Positions 35,630 through 46,500 of a DNA stretch of 64,000 nucleotides are shown in pieces. The notes under the pieces are model-generated. The model made no database searches. It had not been told where the DNA came from and saw nothing but the letters and a program-made list of their open reading frames with translations. The DNA is from Bifidobacterium crudilactis. GTDB lineage: Bacteria; Actinomycetota; Actinomycetes; Actinomycetales; Bifidobacteriaceae. Position numbers and translations under genes: made by a program. The stretch spans positions 368,633 through 432,632 of the forward strand of contig NZ_JHAL01000002.1 in assembly GCF_000738005.1 (NCBI RefSeq), given 5' to 3'. Numbering within the stretch: position 1 is the first letter of the stretch; every line of letters begins with the position of its first letter.

Positions 35630-35870
35630 GTGGGGGCCTCCCTCCGGTCGGGGACCACCCCAGACAAGAGGGCGGTCATGCGACTGTGAGGTACGCCAGG
35701 CAACCCGAGAAGAAGAGAAGGGTCAGGCCAGAAACAGGCGGCCGCGCCCGCCACGGCTACCCGGACAACCCGGCGAGAACTAACAGACATAGCCCAACCT
35801 CGGGCGGCGCGAGTTACGAAGAAGCCAATCATGATCGTTTCGAGAAGGTTCATGATCGCATCGGGCACGT

Positions 35871-36809
35871 TCAAACGACGGTGTTGTGGTTGCGGCGGTA
35901 GACGCCGGGCGTGATGCCAACGTAGGCACGGAACACGCGGATCGTATAGCTCATGCTATGCCACCCGACCGCCTCGATTGCATATTCAACCGGCAAATCG
36001 GTTTCACGCAACAGCCGGGCCAGTTCCTCGATTCGCAGCATGGTCAGATATGCCATCGGTGTTTTGCCGTATGACTCGGTGAACACTCGCGAGAACTGGG
36101 GCACGGACAAGTGAACCTGGTCCGCCAGCTCTCTGACCGTCCAGTGGTGGGCGAGATCGCCACGCAGAAGTTGAGCGGCCTGCATGGCCTCGGAGCGCAA
36201 CGGCACGAAACGGCGATGCCTGGACGTGCTGGGTCGCAGCCGCTCACGCTGGTACCGCGACAGGCGCACGGGCGAGACCTTGATGAACGGGCTGATGACG
36301 TCGGCGATGAGGAACCACAATGCCTGGATACGGTTGAACCGATTGGCGTATCTGCATCTAGCCGACAGGCGTGCCAGTTCATCCAACCACGGCTCGATCA
36401 CTTCCAGACGTTGCACTCCTAAACGAAGCACCTGCGCCGGTTCGAGATAGAGCTTTGCGATTAGGTCCTTGGCTTCAAGGCGATCGGACAACAGACCGGC
36501 ATGCTTCCAGAACATGTGGTCGATCATGTAGTCGGTGTCGATAAGGATCGTCGAGACCGTGCATCTGTCTTCGGGCTCAGCAGCACACAACGTGTTCGAG
36601 CACAGCAGTACCACATCCCCAATAGTGACCGGCTGCTTGCCGAGCTGGGAGCATAGGATCGCCGATCCATCCCGGATTACGGTAAGCTTCACGCAGTCAT
36701 ACGCGCATGGCCCTATCGCCTGACGAAAGACGCAGGTCTTTGCTGTGATTGGCATGAACTCCTTCAAGCTGTGCTCTTGTCGCCCTATGTCACTACTAAG
36801 TGTGTCCAT
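35871..36809 (-). CDS. AraC family transcriptional regulator
   Basis: A 312-residue regulator. The N-terminal 190 residues form the AraC-binding-like domain (VIRDGSAILCSQLGKQPVTIGDVVLL, in part). The C-terminal double HTH has HHWTVRELADQVHLSVPQFSRVFTESYGKTPMAYL in pieces and WHSMSYTIRVFRAYVGITPG. I start at the ATG at 36809, which has GGAAGGAG in front; an upstream ATG at 36884 has none. It is separate from the coupled run downstream. Its targets are not evident; the neighbouring defence operon is divergent across 584 bp. Confidence 0.85.
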   Translation of the reverse strand: MDTLSSDIGRQEHSLKEFMPITAKTCVFRQAIGPCAYDCVKLTVIRDGSAILCSQLGKQPVTIGDVVLLCSNTLCAAEPEDRCTVSTILIDTDYMIDHMFWKHAGLLSDRLEAKDLIAKLYLEPAQVLRLGVQRLEVIEPWLDELARLSARCRYANRFNRIQALWFLIADVISPFIKVSPVRLSRYQRERLRPSTSRHRRFVPLRSEAMQAAQLLRGDLAHHWTVRELADQVHLSVPQFSRVFTESYGKTPMAYLTMLRIEELARLLRETDLPVEYAIEAVGWHSMSYTIRVFRAYVGITPGVYRRNHNTVV

Positions 36810-37393
36810 TGCAGGGCTCCTTCCTACTAGGAGAACCCGTGCGTGAACTGCAGGCTTTCGAGAAGCTGAGGACGATTGGAGCATGCACCATCCGACAGGA
36901 CGATGTTGCTCCAGGAGTGCCTACGGTTGCGGCGTGGCAGGGTTCCTGAATTTATTCTGAAGCTGTAGCGAGGCCAGCGTTCCGCGTGCCTGCTTGGAAG
37001 CCTTGGACGGTTCTTCTCATTGTCGTGCTGAACGAGTAACGCTAGATCGATACGAAGTTGTTCATATGACGTACGCTCGCCCGCAGTCAGAGCCTGGCCC
37101 GGCCTGGCTTTTCTCGATCCGGGGCGTTGGTAACGCCCCGGATCGTTTCATTCACTACTCACGAATTGGACTTGTGCTCCATATTCTATTTGCTGGACGT
37201 CGAGGAACGCCATGCAGCTGCTGCGGACTGACAGGTGCAGCACCGGACTACAACTACCCGGAATCACGAAACCGTGGGCTTGCGCCGTCCCAACCCTGAC
37301 ACACCGGTAGAGACCCGGCCCACTTGGCACACATGATGATAGAATACGAGCGCTGGCTCGTACGTGGGCCACTCAGTGTGAGGGAGAACCGTT
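36810..37393. other. Non-coding region with one strong hairpin, between AraC and the defence operon
   Basis: No credible gene is seen in this 584 bp. It separates the AraC-type gene from the HTH gene of the defence operon and should hold promoters for both. A 14 bp perfect hairpin lies at 37115-37145. The region looks less GC-rich than the transfer genes. A GAGGGAG ribosome site stands just before the GTG at 37394. Confidence 0.6.
37115..37145 (+). terminator. 14 bp stem with 3 nt loop
   Basis: Arms 37115-37128 and 37132-37145 are perfectly complementary (CGATCCGGGGCGTT and reverse complement) around GGT. TTTCATT follows on the plus strand, a weak T tract. It may be a terminator that shields the defence operon from upstream transcription, or a protein-binding site. 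Confidence 0.45.
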
Positions 37394-37594
37394 GTGACCG
37401 AGCCCTGGCTGTCCGCAGACGACATCGCCGCCCACCTAGGCGTCACCAAAGACACCGTGTACACGTGGATTACTGAGAAGGCCATGCCCGCCCACAAGAT
37501 CGGTCGGCTATGGAAGTTCCAGGCCAGCGAGGTCGATGACTGGGTACGCAGTGACAGCACTACCGATACCGCACCCGACAAGGCGGGTGAATAA
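37394..37594 (+). CDS. Helix-turn-helix protein (excisionase type), first gene of the defence operon
   Basis: A 66-residue protein starting at GTG, with LSADDIAAHLGVTKDTVYTWITEKAMPAHKIGRLWKF, in halves the HTH_17/BldC-like winged fold of excisionases and small regulators, plus a short acidic tail. GAGGGAG precedes the start. The next gene begins 5 bp after its stop, so it belongs to the defence operon and is probably its regulator. It could instead serve as the recombination directionality factor of the element. Sequence does not decide between the two. Confidence 0.82.
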   Translation: MTEPWLSADDIAAHLGVTKDTVYTWITEKAMPAHKIGRLWKFQASEVDDWVRSDSTTDTAPDKAGE

Positions 37595-37599
37595 CGCGC

Positions 37600-40500
37600 G
37601 TGCGCATCATCAATAACGTCACAGACCTGTTAGGCGACGACCTTAAGCATGAAATCACTCCAGGTTCCAAAGTCCGGATCGCCGCCTCCACGTTCTCGAT
37701 CTTTGCTTTTGAAGCATTGAAGAAAGAACTGGAGAAGGTCAGCGAGCTGGATTTTGTCTTTACCTCCCCTTCCTTCGTGACTGAGGAAGTAACCGACAAG
37801 ATTCGCAAGGAACGCCGGCAGTTTTTCATTCCGACTGGGCACGCCGAGTCAAGCCTTGCCGGCTCGGAATTTGAAATTCGACTGCGCAACAAGTTGACCC
37901 AGAAATCCATCGCTCGCGAGTGTGCGGACTGGGTTCGCCGCAAAGTTAGGTTCTATTCGAACACCACAGACAATCCGATGCAGCAATTCGCCGTGATCGA
38001 TGACAAGACTGCTTATACCCAGCTGCAAGGCTTCACGACCGCCGACCTTGGCTACGAACGAGGCAACGCGGTATCCAACTTCGTGAACCGTCTTGACGAA
38101 ACATCAATGACCGAGCAGTACATGCACCTGTTTGATCAGATTTGGAACAACCCAGATCAGGTGCGTGATGTTACAGCCGCTGTTCACGATCATATCGCTA
38201 GCGTCTATGCAGAGAACTCTCCAGCACGCATCTACTTCCTGATTCTCCACAATCTGTTCGCCGGCTTCCTTGATGATGTCAACGATGATGTCCTGCCTAA
38301 CGACCGCACTGGATACCAGGACACGAAGGTCTGGCGGAGTCTATATAACTTCCAGCGGGATGCCGCGACGGGAATCATCAACAAACTTGAGACTTATAAC
38401 GGCTGTGTCCTTGCCGACTCCGTCGGTCTTGGCAAGACGTTCACAGCGCTGGCGGTCATCAAGTACTACGAACTGCGCAACAAGTCTGTGCTTGTGCTGT
38501 GCCCGAAGAAGCTATCCGAAAACTGGACGAACTACAACTCGAACTACACCACCAACCTCTTCCGCGAGGACCGCTTCGCCTACGACGTCCTCGCTCATAC
38601 CGACCTGTCTCGAACAAAGGGTGAGTCTCTCGGACTGGACCTTTCTCGAATCAACTGGGGTAACTACGATCTCGTCGTCATTGACGAGTCGCACAACTTC
38701 CGCAATGCCGACTACGCGGAGGAGAAAGAGTCGCGCTACCAGCGCCTTATGCGTCAAGTCATCAAGGAAGGCGTGAAGACCAAGGTGCTCATGCTTTCGG
38801 CAACCCCGGTGAACAACCGGTTCAACGACTTGAAGAATCAGCTCCAGCTCGCCTACGAAGGCGAGTCCGAAAACCTCGCCAAACATCTGGATATCTCCAC
38901 TAGCGTGGAGAAGGTCTTTTCTGATGCTCAGCGGGTCTTCAACGAGTGGTCGAAGCTGGACCCTGGACAGCGCACTACTGACCGGATTCTGAAGATGCTG
39001 GACTTCGACTTCTTCGAACTCTTGGACTCCGTGACGATCGCCCGCTCCCGCAGACATATCCAGGCCTTCTACGACACCAGTGAGATCGGGGCTTTCCCTG
39101 AACGTTTGAAACCAATCTCCGTCAGGGAACCGTTGACCGACCTGACCGACGTGCCAAGTTTTAACGACATCTTCGAACAGCTTCAGGCGCTTACCCTGGC
39201 GGTCTACACCCCACTGGCCTACGTGTTCCCCTCACGCCGAGCCAAGTACGAGGACATGTACAACATCACCGCAGGGAATGCTCGATCCAACCTTGGTCAG
39301 GCAGGACGCGAGCAGGGCCTCAAACAGCTCATGACGGTCAATCTCCTCAAGCGGTTGGAAAGCTCGGTCGAAGCATTCCGGCTGACACTCACCAAGGTGC
39401 AAGATTCCGTCACCCATACGCTCTCCAGAGTCAGCAATCACGCTGGGGACCTCGCCGACTTGGTCCCGGACATGGCTGGCCAGGACTTCGATATCGATGA
39501 CGACGAGGATGCCAACATCGAGGCGCTCTCATTCGGCGACAAGATTCGCATCGACTTCGATGACCTTGACATCGAGTCCTGGCAGCGTGACCTATGGAAC
39601 GACCGCGAGACGCTACGCGAGCTGCTCGACGAGATGAACAAGGTCAGCCCTGATCACGACCTGAAACTCCGTAAGCTCAAGGAGCTCATACGAGCCAAGG
39701 AGCAGCACCCGATCAACCCAGGCAATCGCAAGGTCCTGGTTTTCTCTGCCTTCGCGGACACCAGTGACTATCTTTACCGCAACCTCTCGCCGGCATTGAC
39801 TGAGGCAGGGCTAGAGTGCGCGGTCATCACAGGCAGCAGTCATGGGGCAAAATCCACGCTGGGAACTGGATTCGACTTCCAGCAGATTATGTCTCTGTTC
39901 TCTCCGCGCTCCAAACAACGTGACCTGACGATGCCCGGTGAAGCACGCGAACTGGATGTCCTGATTGGCACCGACGTCATCAGCGAGGGTCAGAACCTCC
40001 AGGACTGCGACTACCTCATCAACTACGACATCCACTGGAACCCGGTTCGTATCATCCAGAGATTCGGGCGCATCGACCGCATCGGGTCAATCAACAAGGT
40101 CATCCAGCTGGTGAACTTCTGGCCCGACATCTCCTTGGACGAGTACATCAACCTCAAGGAGCGGGTAGAGAATAGGATGGTCATCGCTGACGTAGCGGGC
40201 ACGGCTGATGATAACCCCCTCACCCAAGAGAATGCTGACGCCGCGTTCCGCAAAGAGCAGCTCCGCCGACTCCAGGACGAGGTCATCGAACTTGAAGATG
40301 TTCATACTGGAGTATCCATCACTGATCTCGGCCTCAACGACTTCCGGATGGACCTGCTCGGCTACATCAAGCAGTACGGTGATCTGGCGACCACTCCCAA
40401 GGGCCTGCATGCTGTCATCCCGGCCGATCCCGGCAAGGGACTCGTACCGGGAGTGATCTTCGCCTTGCGCAACATCAACGCGGACCAGCACATCAACCGC

Positions 40501-40875
40501 GGCAACCGTCTGCATCCCCACTACCTCATCTACCTTGACGAGGACGGCAATATCATCGCCGACCACACAAACCCCAAGCACCTCCTTGATCTGCTGCGTA
40601 CCGGATGCCGTCCCCATGATGCTCCAATCCACGCAGCCGTCCAGACATTCAACGCCAACACCCGCGACGGCACGGACATGAGCACGTACTCCCAATTGCT
40701 CACCGATGCGATCCACTCGATGATCGACGTCACCGAAGAACGGGACATCGACAGCCTCTTCACACCTGGACACACCACTGCTTTGGAACAAACCATCGCG
40801 GGTCTCGACGACTTCGAGCTCACCGCGTTCGTCGCTGTCGTCAACCCTGATGAGGAGATGAGCGGCCGTGGCTGA
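37600..40875 (+). CDS. SNF2-type helicase with degenerate PLD-like N-terminal domain
   Basis: A 1091-residue protein. Residues 1-175 resemble a phospholipase-D-like fold (MQQFAVIDDKTAYTQLQGFT, about 127-146), but the HxK catalytic pair is absent. The superfamily 2 motor has VGLGKTF (Walker A, near 276), VVIDESHNFRN (DESH box, near 361), MLSATPVNN, and the C-terminal helicase half GTDVISEGQNLQ, INYDIHWNP and QRFGRIDRIG (near 820). It likely moves on double-stranded DNA as part of an anti-phage system. The start codon is GTG; its end overlaps the DUF4391 gene by 8 bp. Confidence 0.87.
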   Translation: MRIINNVTDLLGDDLKHEITPGSKVRIAASTFSIFAFEALKKELEKVSELDFVFTSPSFVTEEVTDKIRKERRQFFIPTGHAESSLAGSEFEIRLRNKLTQKSIARECADWVRRKVRFYSNTTDNPMQQFAVIDDKTAYTQLQGFTTADLGYERGNAVSNFVNRLDETSMTEQYMHLFDQIWNNPDQVRDVTAAVHDHIASVYAENSPARIYFLILHNLFAGFLDDVNDDVLPNDRTGYQDTKVWRSLYNFQRDAATGIINKLETYNGCVLADSVGLGKTFTALAVIKYYELRNKSVLVLCPKKLSENWTNYNSNYTTNLFREDRFAYDVLAHTDLSRTKGESLGLDLSRINWGNYDLVVIDESHNFRNADYAEEKESRYQRLMRQVIKEGVKTKVLMLSATPVNNRFNDLKNQLQLAYEGESENLAKHLDISTSVEKVFSDAQRVFNEWSKLDPGQRTTDRILKMLDFDFFELLDSVTIARSRRHIQAFYDTSEIGAFPERLKPISVREPLTDLTDVPSFNDIFEQLQALTLAVYTPLAYVFPSRRAKYEDMYNITAGNARSNLGQAGREQGLKQLMTVNLLKRLESSVEAFRLTLTKVQDSVTHTLSRVSNHAGDLADLVPDMAGQDFDIDDDEDANIEALSFGDKIRIDFDDLDIESWQRDLWNDRETLRELLDEMNKVSPDHDLKLRKLKELIRAKEQHPINPGNRKVLVFSAFADTSDYLYRNLSPALTEAGLECAVITGSSHGAKSTLGTGFDFQQIMSLFSPRSKQRDLTMPGEARELDVLIGTDVISEGQNLQDCDYLINYDIHWNPVRIIQRFGRIDRIGSINKVIQLVNFWPDISLDEYINLKERVENRMVIADVAGTADDNPLTQENADAAFRKEQLRRLQDEVIELEDVHTGVSITDLGLNDFRMDLLGYIKQYGDLATTPKGLHAVIPADPGKGLVPGVIFALRNINADQHINRGNRLHPHYLIYLDEDGNIIADHTNPKHLLDLLRTGCRPHDAPIHAAVQTFNANTRDGTDMSTYSQLLTDAIHSMIDVTEERDIDSLFTPGHTTALEQTIAGLDDFELTAFVAVVNPDEEMSGRG

Positions 40876-41548
40876 TCTGCTGTACCAGTGGCCACCCGCC
40901 GCCCGGTTCGGTCGGCGGGTACCCAAGGAAAGGTTCTACGAGCACGCCGGCGTAAACGCCGCTCTGCGCAACAGATTCGTCAACGAGGCCGCGCGCCTGA
41001 CATGGGCATACAAACTCGCCCAGACCACCATCAATCTCACCGACAGCGACGAGGTCCCTGAAATCCAGGTGTTCCAGATAGACGCCAAGGGCACTGACGT
41101 ATCGAAACCAGTGCTCGCAACGATCGACAAGACGATCCCAACCCCGATCATCTTCGAGGTGAACCGCACCACCACGATCGGACGTGAAGTCCGCATGGTC
41201 GCCGCCCACAAGCTACTCGGCGCCATGGCCCCAAGAATCAGCCAGTACTTCACCACCAACTGGCAACCTGCGGACGCGGAGCGCCAGCCTTTGCCGACCG
41301 CCATAACCCTATCAGCGCTCTACGTCGGGCTGCTAGAGCCACTGACGAACGTCAAAGTCCGTGTAGGCGAAGCAATGTCAGAGGTCGCTGACAGACTCGG
41401 CACCGTCGGCATGCTCGAACGCGAGATCAAAACATTGGCGCGAAAACTCAACGCCGAGAAGCAGCTCAACCGCAAGGTCGAGCTGCTTCGCACCCTCAAG
41501 ATCAAACAAGAACAGTTGGCCGATCTCACAGAACGAAGGCAAAGGTAG
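40868..41548 (+). CDS. DUF4391 family protein of the defence operon
   Basis: A 226-residue protein, start GTG, overlapping the helicase stop by 8 bp. It begins LLYQWPPAARFGRRVPKERFYEHAG and shows YKLAQTTINLTDS, EVPEIQVFQID, PIIFEVNRTT and HKLLGAMAPRISQYFTTNW, the pattern of DUF4391 proteins. A helical tail rich in Lys/Glu/Leu (residues 180-226) is likely a coiled coil. These proteins are found beside helicases and type III methylases in bacteria; the activity is unknown. In a class where each partner has a DNA task, it may link helicase and Mod, which is inference. Confidence 0.78.
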   Translation: MADLLYQWPPAARFGRRVPKERFYEHAGVNAALRNRFVNEAARLTWAYKLAQTTINLTDSDEVPEIQVFQIDAKGTDVSKPVLATIDKTIPTPIIFEVNRTTTIGREVRMVAAHKLLGAMAPRISQYFTTNWQPADAERQPLPTAITLSALYVGLLEPLTNVKVRVGEAMSEVADRLGTVGMLEREIKTLARKLNAEKQLNRKVELLRTLKIKQEQLADLTERRQR

Positions 41549-41552
41549 CACC

Positions 41553-43508
41553 GTGGACAAATTACGTATGACATCGCCTAATCTGACCGAGGAGAACATC
41601 GACAAGATCGCCAAGCTGTTTCCCACAGTTATTACGGAAACTCTTAATGTCGATGGCAATCCGCAACGCACCATCGATTTCGATCTGCTCCGACAGGAGC
41701 TCTCCGACCACATCGTCGAAGGTCCGCAGGAACGATACCGGCTCGACTGGCCAGGCAAGCGAGCAGCCGCCTTCGCTGCTAACGCCCCGATTGCCAAGAC
41801 ATTGCGTCCAAACCGTGAGGAATCAGTCGACTTCGACACGACAAGGAACCTGTTTATCGAAGGCGACAACCTCGACGCACTCAAACTTCTTCAAGAGTCA
41901 TACCTCGGCAAGGTCAAACTCATCTACATCGACCCGCCATACAACACAGGGAACGATTTCGTTTATGCTGATGAATTTGCCGAATCCACCACTGAGTATC
42001 TACGGCGTTCTGGACAAATGTCTGAATCGGGCGAGCGACTTGTCGCGAATACCGAATCCAACGGTAAGTTCCATTCTGATTGGCTCAGCATGATATATCC
42101 CAGGCTTCGCCTAGCTCGGAATCTTCTCACGGAAGATGGAATAATATTTATTTCGATCGATGATGGAGAGCATTCTGATCTTGTCGAAGTAGTAAAGGAA
42201 ATCTTCGGCACGCGTAACTACATTGCATCAGTTGCAAGGGTAACCAAGAAGACCTCCAATAAGGGAACCCACTTTGCTCCGTCCAAAGATTACCTGGTCG
42301 CAGTAGCGCGTAACGTAGATACCCTTCATCCTTTAATGGACAGCGTTTCGGATGAATATCGGAAGAGATTCTCAGGAGTCGACGCTCGAGGTCACTTCGC
42401 GACTGTGGGACTCTACCAAGCAAGCCTAGACCCGTTGCGAGGTTGCGTGAACCAGCGGTACTGGATTAAAGCTCCCGACGGCACTTTCTTGCTGCCTCCA
42501 GGGCCTAACCGTCCGAACTCGGTAACTGATGCGTCAAATCGCCCACCTGAGTCGCGGGAGGATCGGGTTTGGAGGTGGTCATTCGACTCTTACCTTGCGA
42601 AGAAGTCCTTACTCGTATTCAAAGAAACGTCGTCAAGTCCACTTCAAGATCAAAATGGTCAACAGTCACGCTGGAATGTATACACAAAATATTATCTCGA
42701 AGATCGACTCGGAGATGGTATTCGCCCTCGTGACTTTCTCGATACCGTCACGAATGACCAAGGCACAAAGGCTCTGAGTAAGCTAGGACTTGGAGGAATC
42801 TTTGATTTCGCCAAGCCGCCGCAGCTTGTGTCAAAGCTTCTCACGTGGATTGATGATCCTCAGGCTGTTGTCCTCGATTTCTTCGCAGGATCGGGAACAA
42901 CAGGTCAAGCCGTACTCGATCAAAATGAACTCGACGGTGGAACTAGGAAATTTGTCTGTATTCAGCTTGATGAAGACTGTCCTGAAGGCTCTGCGGCAAG
43001 AAACTCGGGCTTCATATCTATCGCTGCTGTTGCACGCGAGAGAATTCGACGTGCGGCACGGGCAATACGTGACCGAGGGTCCTTCAATGCAAGTGCTATT
43101 GATCTTGGGTTTCGCACGTTATTTGTAGATACGACAAATATTATTGACAATCTCCGGACCCCCGCCGTAACGCTCCAAAGCGAGCTAGAAACATTCAGAA
43201 GTAGCGTAAAGTCCGACCGTTCCGACGAAGATTTATTATTCCAGATACTCCTTGATTGGGGCATAGAACTATCGCTCCCGATCAGTCTCGTCGACATGGC
43301 TGGATGCAAGGTCTTCTCTGTCGATGACGATGCACTGCTTGCCTGCTTTGCGAGCGGTATCACTGATGATGTCGTCCATGAAATGGCACGACGCAAACCA
43401 TTACGTACTGTGTTCCGTGACGATTGTTTCGAGTCTGACGCCGCGCGAATCAACGTTGAGCAGATTTTCCGTGAGGTGTCGCCATCGACTGAAGTGAAAG
43501 CGATCTGA
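41553..43508 (+). CDS. mod: Type III restriction-modification methyltransferase (Mod)
   Basis: A 651-residue N6-adenine methyltransferase of beta class: motif IV IYIDPPYNTGNDF (DPPY at 127-130) comes before motif I DFFAGSGTTGQAV (around 445). The start is GTG with AAAGG upstream. N-terminal ETLNVDGNPQRTIDFDLLRQELSD (two parts) is typical of Mod subunits. The middle part, about residues 140-440, holds the target-recognition domain and is AT-richer by eye than the rest, as in recently exchanged specificity regions. Mod would set the recognition site and protect host DNA. I saw no simple repeat that could phase-vary it. Confidence 0.92.
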   Translation: MDKLRMTSPNLTEENIDKIAKLFPTVITETLNVDGNPQRTIDFDLLRQELSDHIVEGPQERYRLDWPGKRAAAFAANAPIAKTLRPNREESVDFDTTRNLFIEGDNLDALKLLQESYLGKVKLIYIDPPYNTGNDFVYADEFAESTTEYLRRSGQMSESGERLVANTESNGKFHSDWLSMIYPRLRLARNLLTEDGIIFISIDDGEHSDLVEVVKEIFGTRNYIASVARVTKKTSNKGTHFAPSKDYLVAVARNVDTLHPLMDSVSDEYRKRFSGVDARGHFATVGLYQASLDPLRGCVNQRYWIKAPDGTFLLPPGPNRPNSVTDASNRPPESREDRVWRWSFDSYLAKKSLLVFKETSSSPLQDQNGQQSRWNVYTKYYLEDRLGDGIRPRDFLDTVTNDQGTKALSKLGLGGIFDFAKPPQLVSKLLTWIDDPQAVVLDFFAGSGTTGQAVLDQNELDGGTRKFVCIQLDEDCPEGSAARNSGFISIAAVARERIRRAARAIRDRGSFNASAIDLGFRTLFVDTTNIIDNLRTPAVTLQSELETFRSSVKSDRSDEDLLFQILLDWGIELSLPISLVDMAGCKVFSVDDDALLACFASGITDDVVHEMARRKPLRTVFRDDCFESDAARINVEQIFREVSPSTEVKAI

Positions 43509-43513
43509 CCAAG

Positions 43514-46500
43514 ATGAAGCTTCAGTTCAAGGTCCAGCAGTATCAGACGGACTCGGTCAACGCAGTCGTTGATGTGTTCGACGGCCAGCCTAAGTATGAC
43601 GGGATCTCCTATCGTGTCGACCCTGGCAACGTTCGTTCAGGTATGGCCCCGCTGTATGCAGACTCGGGACTGCGAAACGCGGAGATCGCACTCAACGATG
43701 CCCAACTCCTCGCCAATGTGCAGAAGGTGCAGCGGACTGGAAACCTCCCGCTGTCGACCTCGCTCAAAGGCAGTAAGGCGGCTCCACACGCTCCGAACCT
43801 TGACGTGGAGATGGAGACCGGCACTGGCAAGACATACGTTTATATCAAGACCATCATGGAGCTGCACAAACGATACGGGTGGTCAAAATACATCATTGTC
43901 GTGCCTTCGATCGCCATCCGCGAGGGCGTGAAGAAGACGTTCGACGTGACCGCAGACCATTTCCAACAGTGGTATGGCACGAAGCCGCGCTCGTTTATCT
44001 ACAACTCTTCTCAGCTTCACGAGCTCGAGCGTTTCAGTTCGGATGCCGGTGTGCAGGTGATGATCATTAACATTCAGGCCTTCAATGCGACTGGCAAGGA
44101 CAACCGGCGAATCTACGACGTCCTGGACGACTTCCAGTCCCGCAAACCGATTGATGTGATCGCCGCCAACCGCCCCATCGTGATCATCGATGAACCGCAG
44201 AAGATCGGTGCCGAGAAGTCCTTGAAGGCGCTGTCGAACTTCAATGGGCTGATGATGTTGCGCTACTCGGCGACGCACAAGGTGGAGCACACGAAAGTGT
44301 ACCGCTTGGATGCACTGGATGCCTACAACCAGAAGCTCGTGAAGAAGATCGCCGTTCGGGGCATCACAGTCAAGGGCCTTGCTGGGTCAACGGCCTATCT
44401 GTATCTGGATGCTATCGAAATCTCGAAGGGTGCGCTGCCGCGCGCGAGGATGGAGATCGAGGTTCAGACCAAGACCGGGATCAAGCGGCAGGTCAAACGA
44501 GTGGAGAAGGGCACGAATCTTCACGACCTGTCCAATGGACTGGAGGCCTACCGGCCCGATGGCAAGTCGCTCGTCGTCGTGGACATTGACGCGAACCGGG
44601 ATATCATCGAGTTGAGCAACGGCGACATCGTCTTCGCAGGACAGCTCGCTGGTCGCGACGTCACCGAGGACACGAAACGCCGCATCCAGATTCGCGAGGT
44701 CATCCGTGCACATCTGGACAAAGAGCGTGAGCTGTTCAGCCAAGGCATCAAAGTGTTGTCGTTGTTCTTCATCGACGAGGTAGCCAAGTACCGTGACTAC
44801 TTGCAGAAAGACACACTCGGCGAGTACGCCCGGATATTCGAGGAAGAGTACGCACCAATCCGCGACGAGGTCTTGGGAGAGCTGGCCGTTGACGATGCGA
44901 CCGCCGCTTACCAGACTTATCTGCGCCGCGATCCAATCCGCAAGATTCACGAGGGCTACTTCTCGATTGACAAGAGGACTAAGCACCAAGTCAATGGCAA
45001 GGTTTCCGGCCGAGGCGATGACAAGGGCGAGTCGATTGATACCGATGCCTATGACCTCATCCTCAAAAACAAGGAACGTCTCCTGTCCTTCGACGAGCCC
45101 GTCCGATTCATTTTCTCCCACTCGGCACTGCGTGAGGGATGGGACAACCCAAATGTGTTCGTCATGGGGATGCTGAAGAAGAGCAACAACACCGTGTCAC
45201 GGCGTCAGGAGATCGGCCGCGGGCTTCGCCTGGCCGTGGACCAGCGGGGTGAGCGGATGGACGAGGCTACCGTCGGCGCCCGCGTCCAGGACATCAACGA
45301 GCTGACCGTGGTGACCGACGAATCGTATACAGACTTTGTGGACGGCCTTCAAAAGGAAATCTCCGAGTCTCTGGCCGCCCGTCCGCGCAAGGCGAGCGTC
45401 AGCTACTTCAAAGGCAAGACCATACAGACCTCCACGGGTGAGTCAGTAGTCGAAGAGCATTTGGCCAGAGCCATCTACAACTACTTGACTCGCAATGACT
45501 ACATCGACGACGACGGACATATCACCACCGCGTACAAAGATGCGAAGATCGAGGGGGCTCTGGCAGTGCCGACGTCGGACGTGTTGCGGCCGGTCGTCGA
45601 CTTCATCTGGCCGCTGGTCGACTCCTTGTACATTGACGTACCCAAGCCTGGCGACGACCGCAAGCCGAAGAAGATACCCCTCAACGAGGCCAACTTCGGA
45701 CGCAAGGAGTTCCAAATCCTGTGGGGCCGGATCAACCACAAGGCCGTCTATGAGGTTGCGTTCGATTCCAGCGAGCTGATCCGCAAGGCCATCAGCCACA
45801 TGGACAAGCATCTCAACGTAGCTTCCATGCAGTACGTGGTGCAGGCAGGGGAACAGCGTGACGAGCTGGAGGCTGACAATCTGTCCAAGGGCACCGGGTT
45901 CGCAGTGTCTTCCACTGAGACTGTGACCGAAGCGCTGACGGCCGGGTCGCAAGTGAAGTACGACCTCTTGGGCGAGATCGCAGAGAAGACGAAACTCACC
46001 CGTCGAACTGTCGCGGGCATTCTCAAAGGAGTCCGTCCGGACACGTTCGGTAAGTTCCGTCTCAACCCCGAGCAATTCATCACCGAATCGGCACGACTAA
46101 TCAATGAGCAGAAGGCAACCGTTATCGTCGACCACCTCGCCTACGACGCTCTGGACGAGACATTCGACTCGGCCATCTTCACGGAGAACCAGACCAAACA
46201 AGATCTCACCCACGCCGGTACCAAGCTCACGAAGCATATCTACGACTACGTCGTGACCGACTCCAAGATCGAGCGCGCGTTCGTCAACGAGCTGGACACC
46301 AGCACCGAGGTCGCCGTGTACGCAAAGCTCCCACGCGGGTTCTTCATCCCGACCCCGGTCGGGGACTACAACCCGGACTGGGCGATCGCGTTCAAGGAGG
46401 GCAGCGTCAAGCACGTCTACTTCGTCGCGGAGACCAAAGGCTCCCTCTCGACACTCCAGCTTAAGGGCGTCGAAGACGCAAAGATCGAGTGCGCTCGCAA

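Noticed and set aside
37394..43508. Phase-variable mod by simple repeats
   Set aside because: No homopolymer or short tandem repeat run is present in or before mod.
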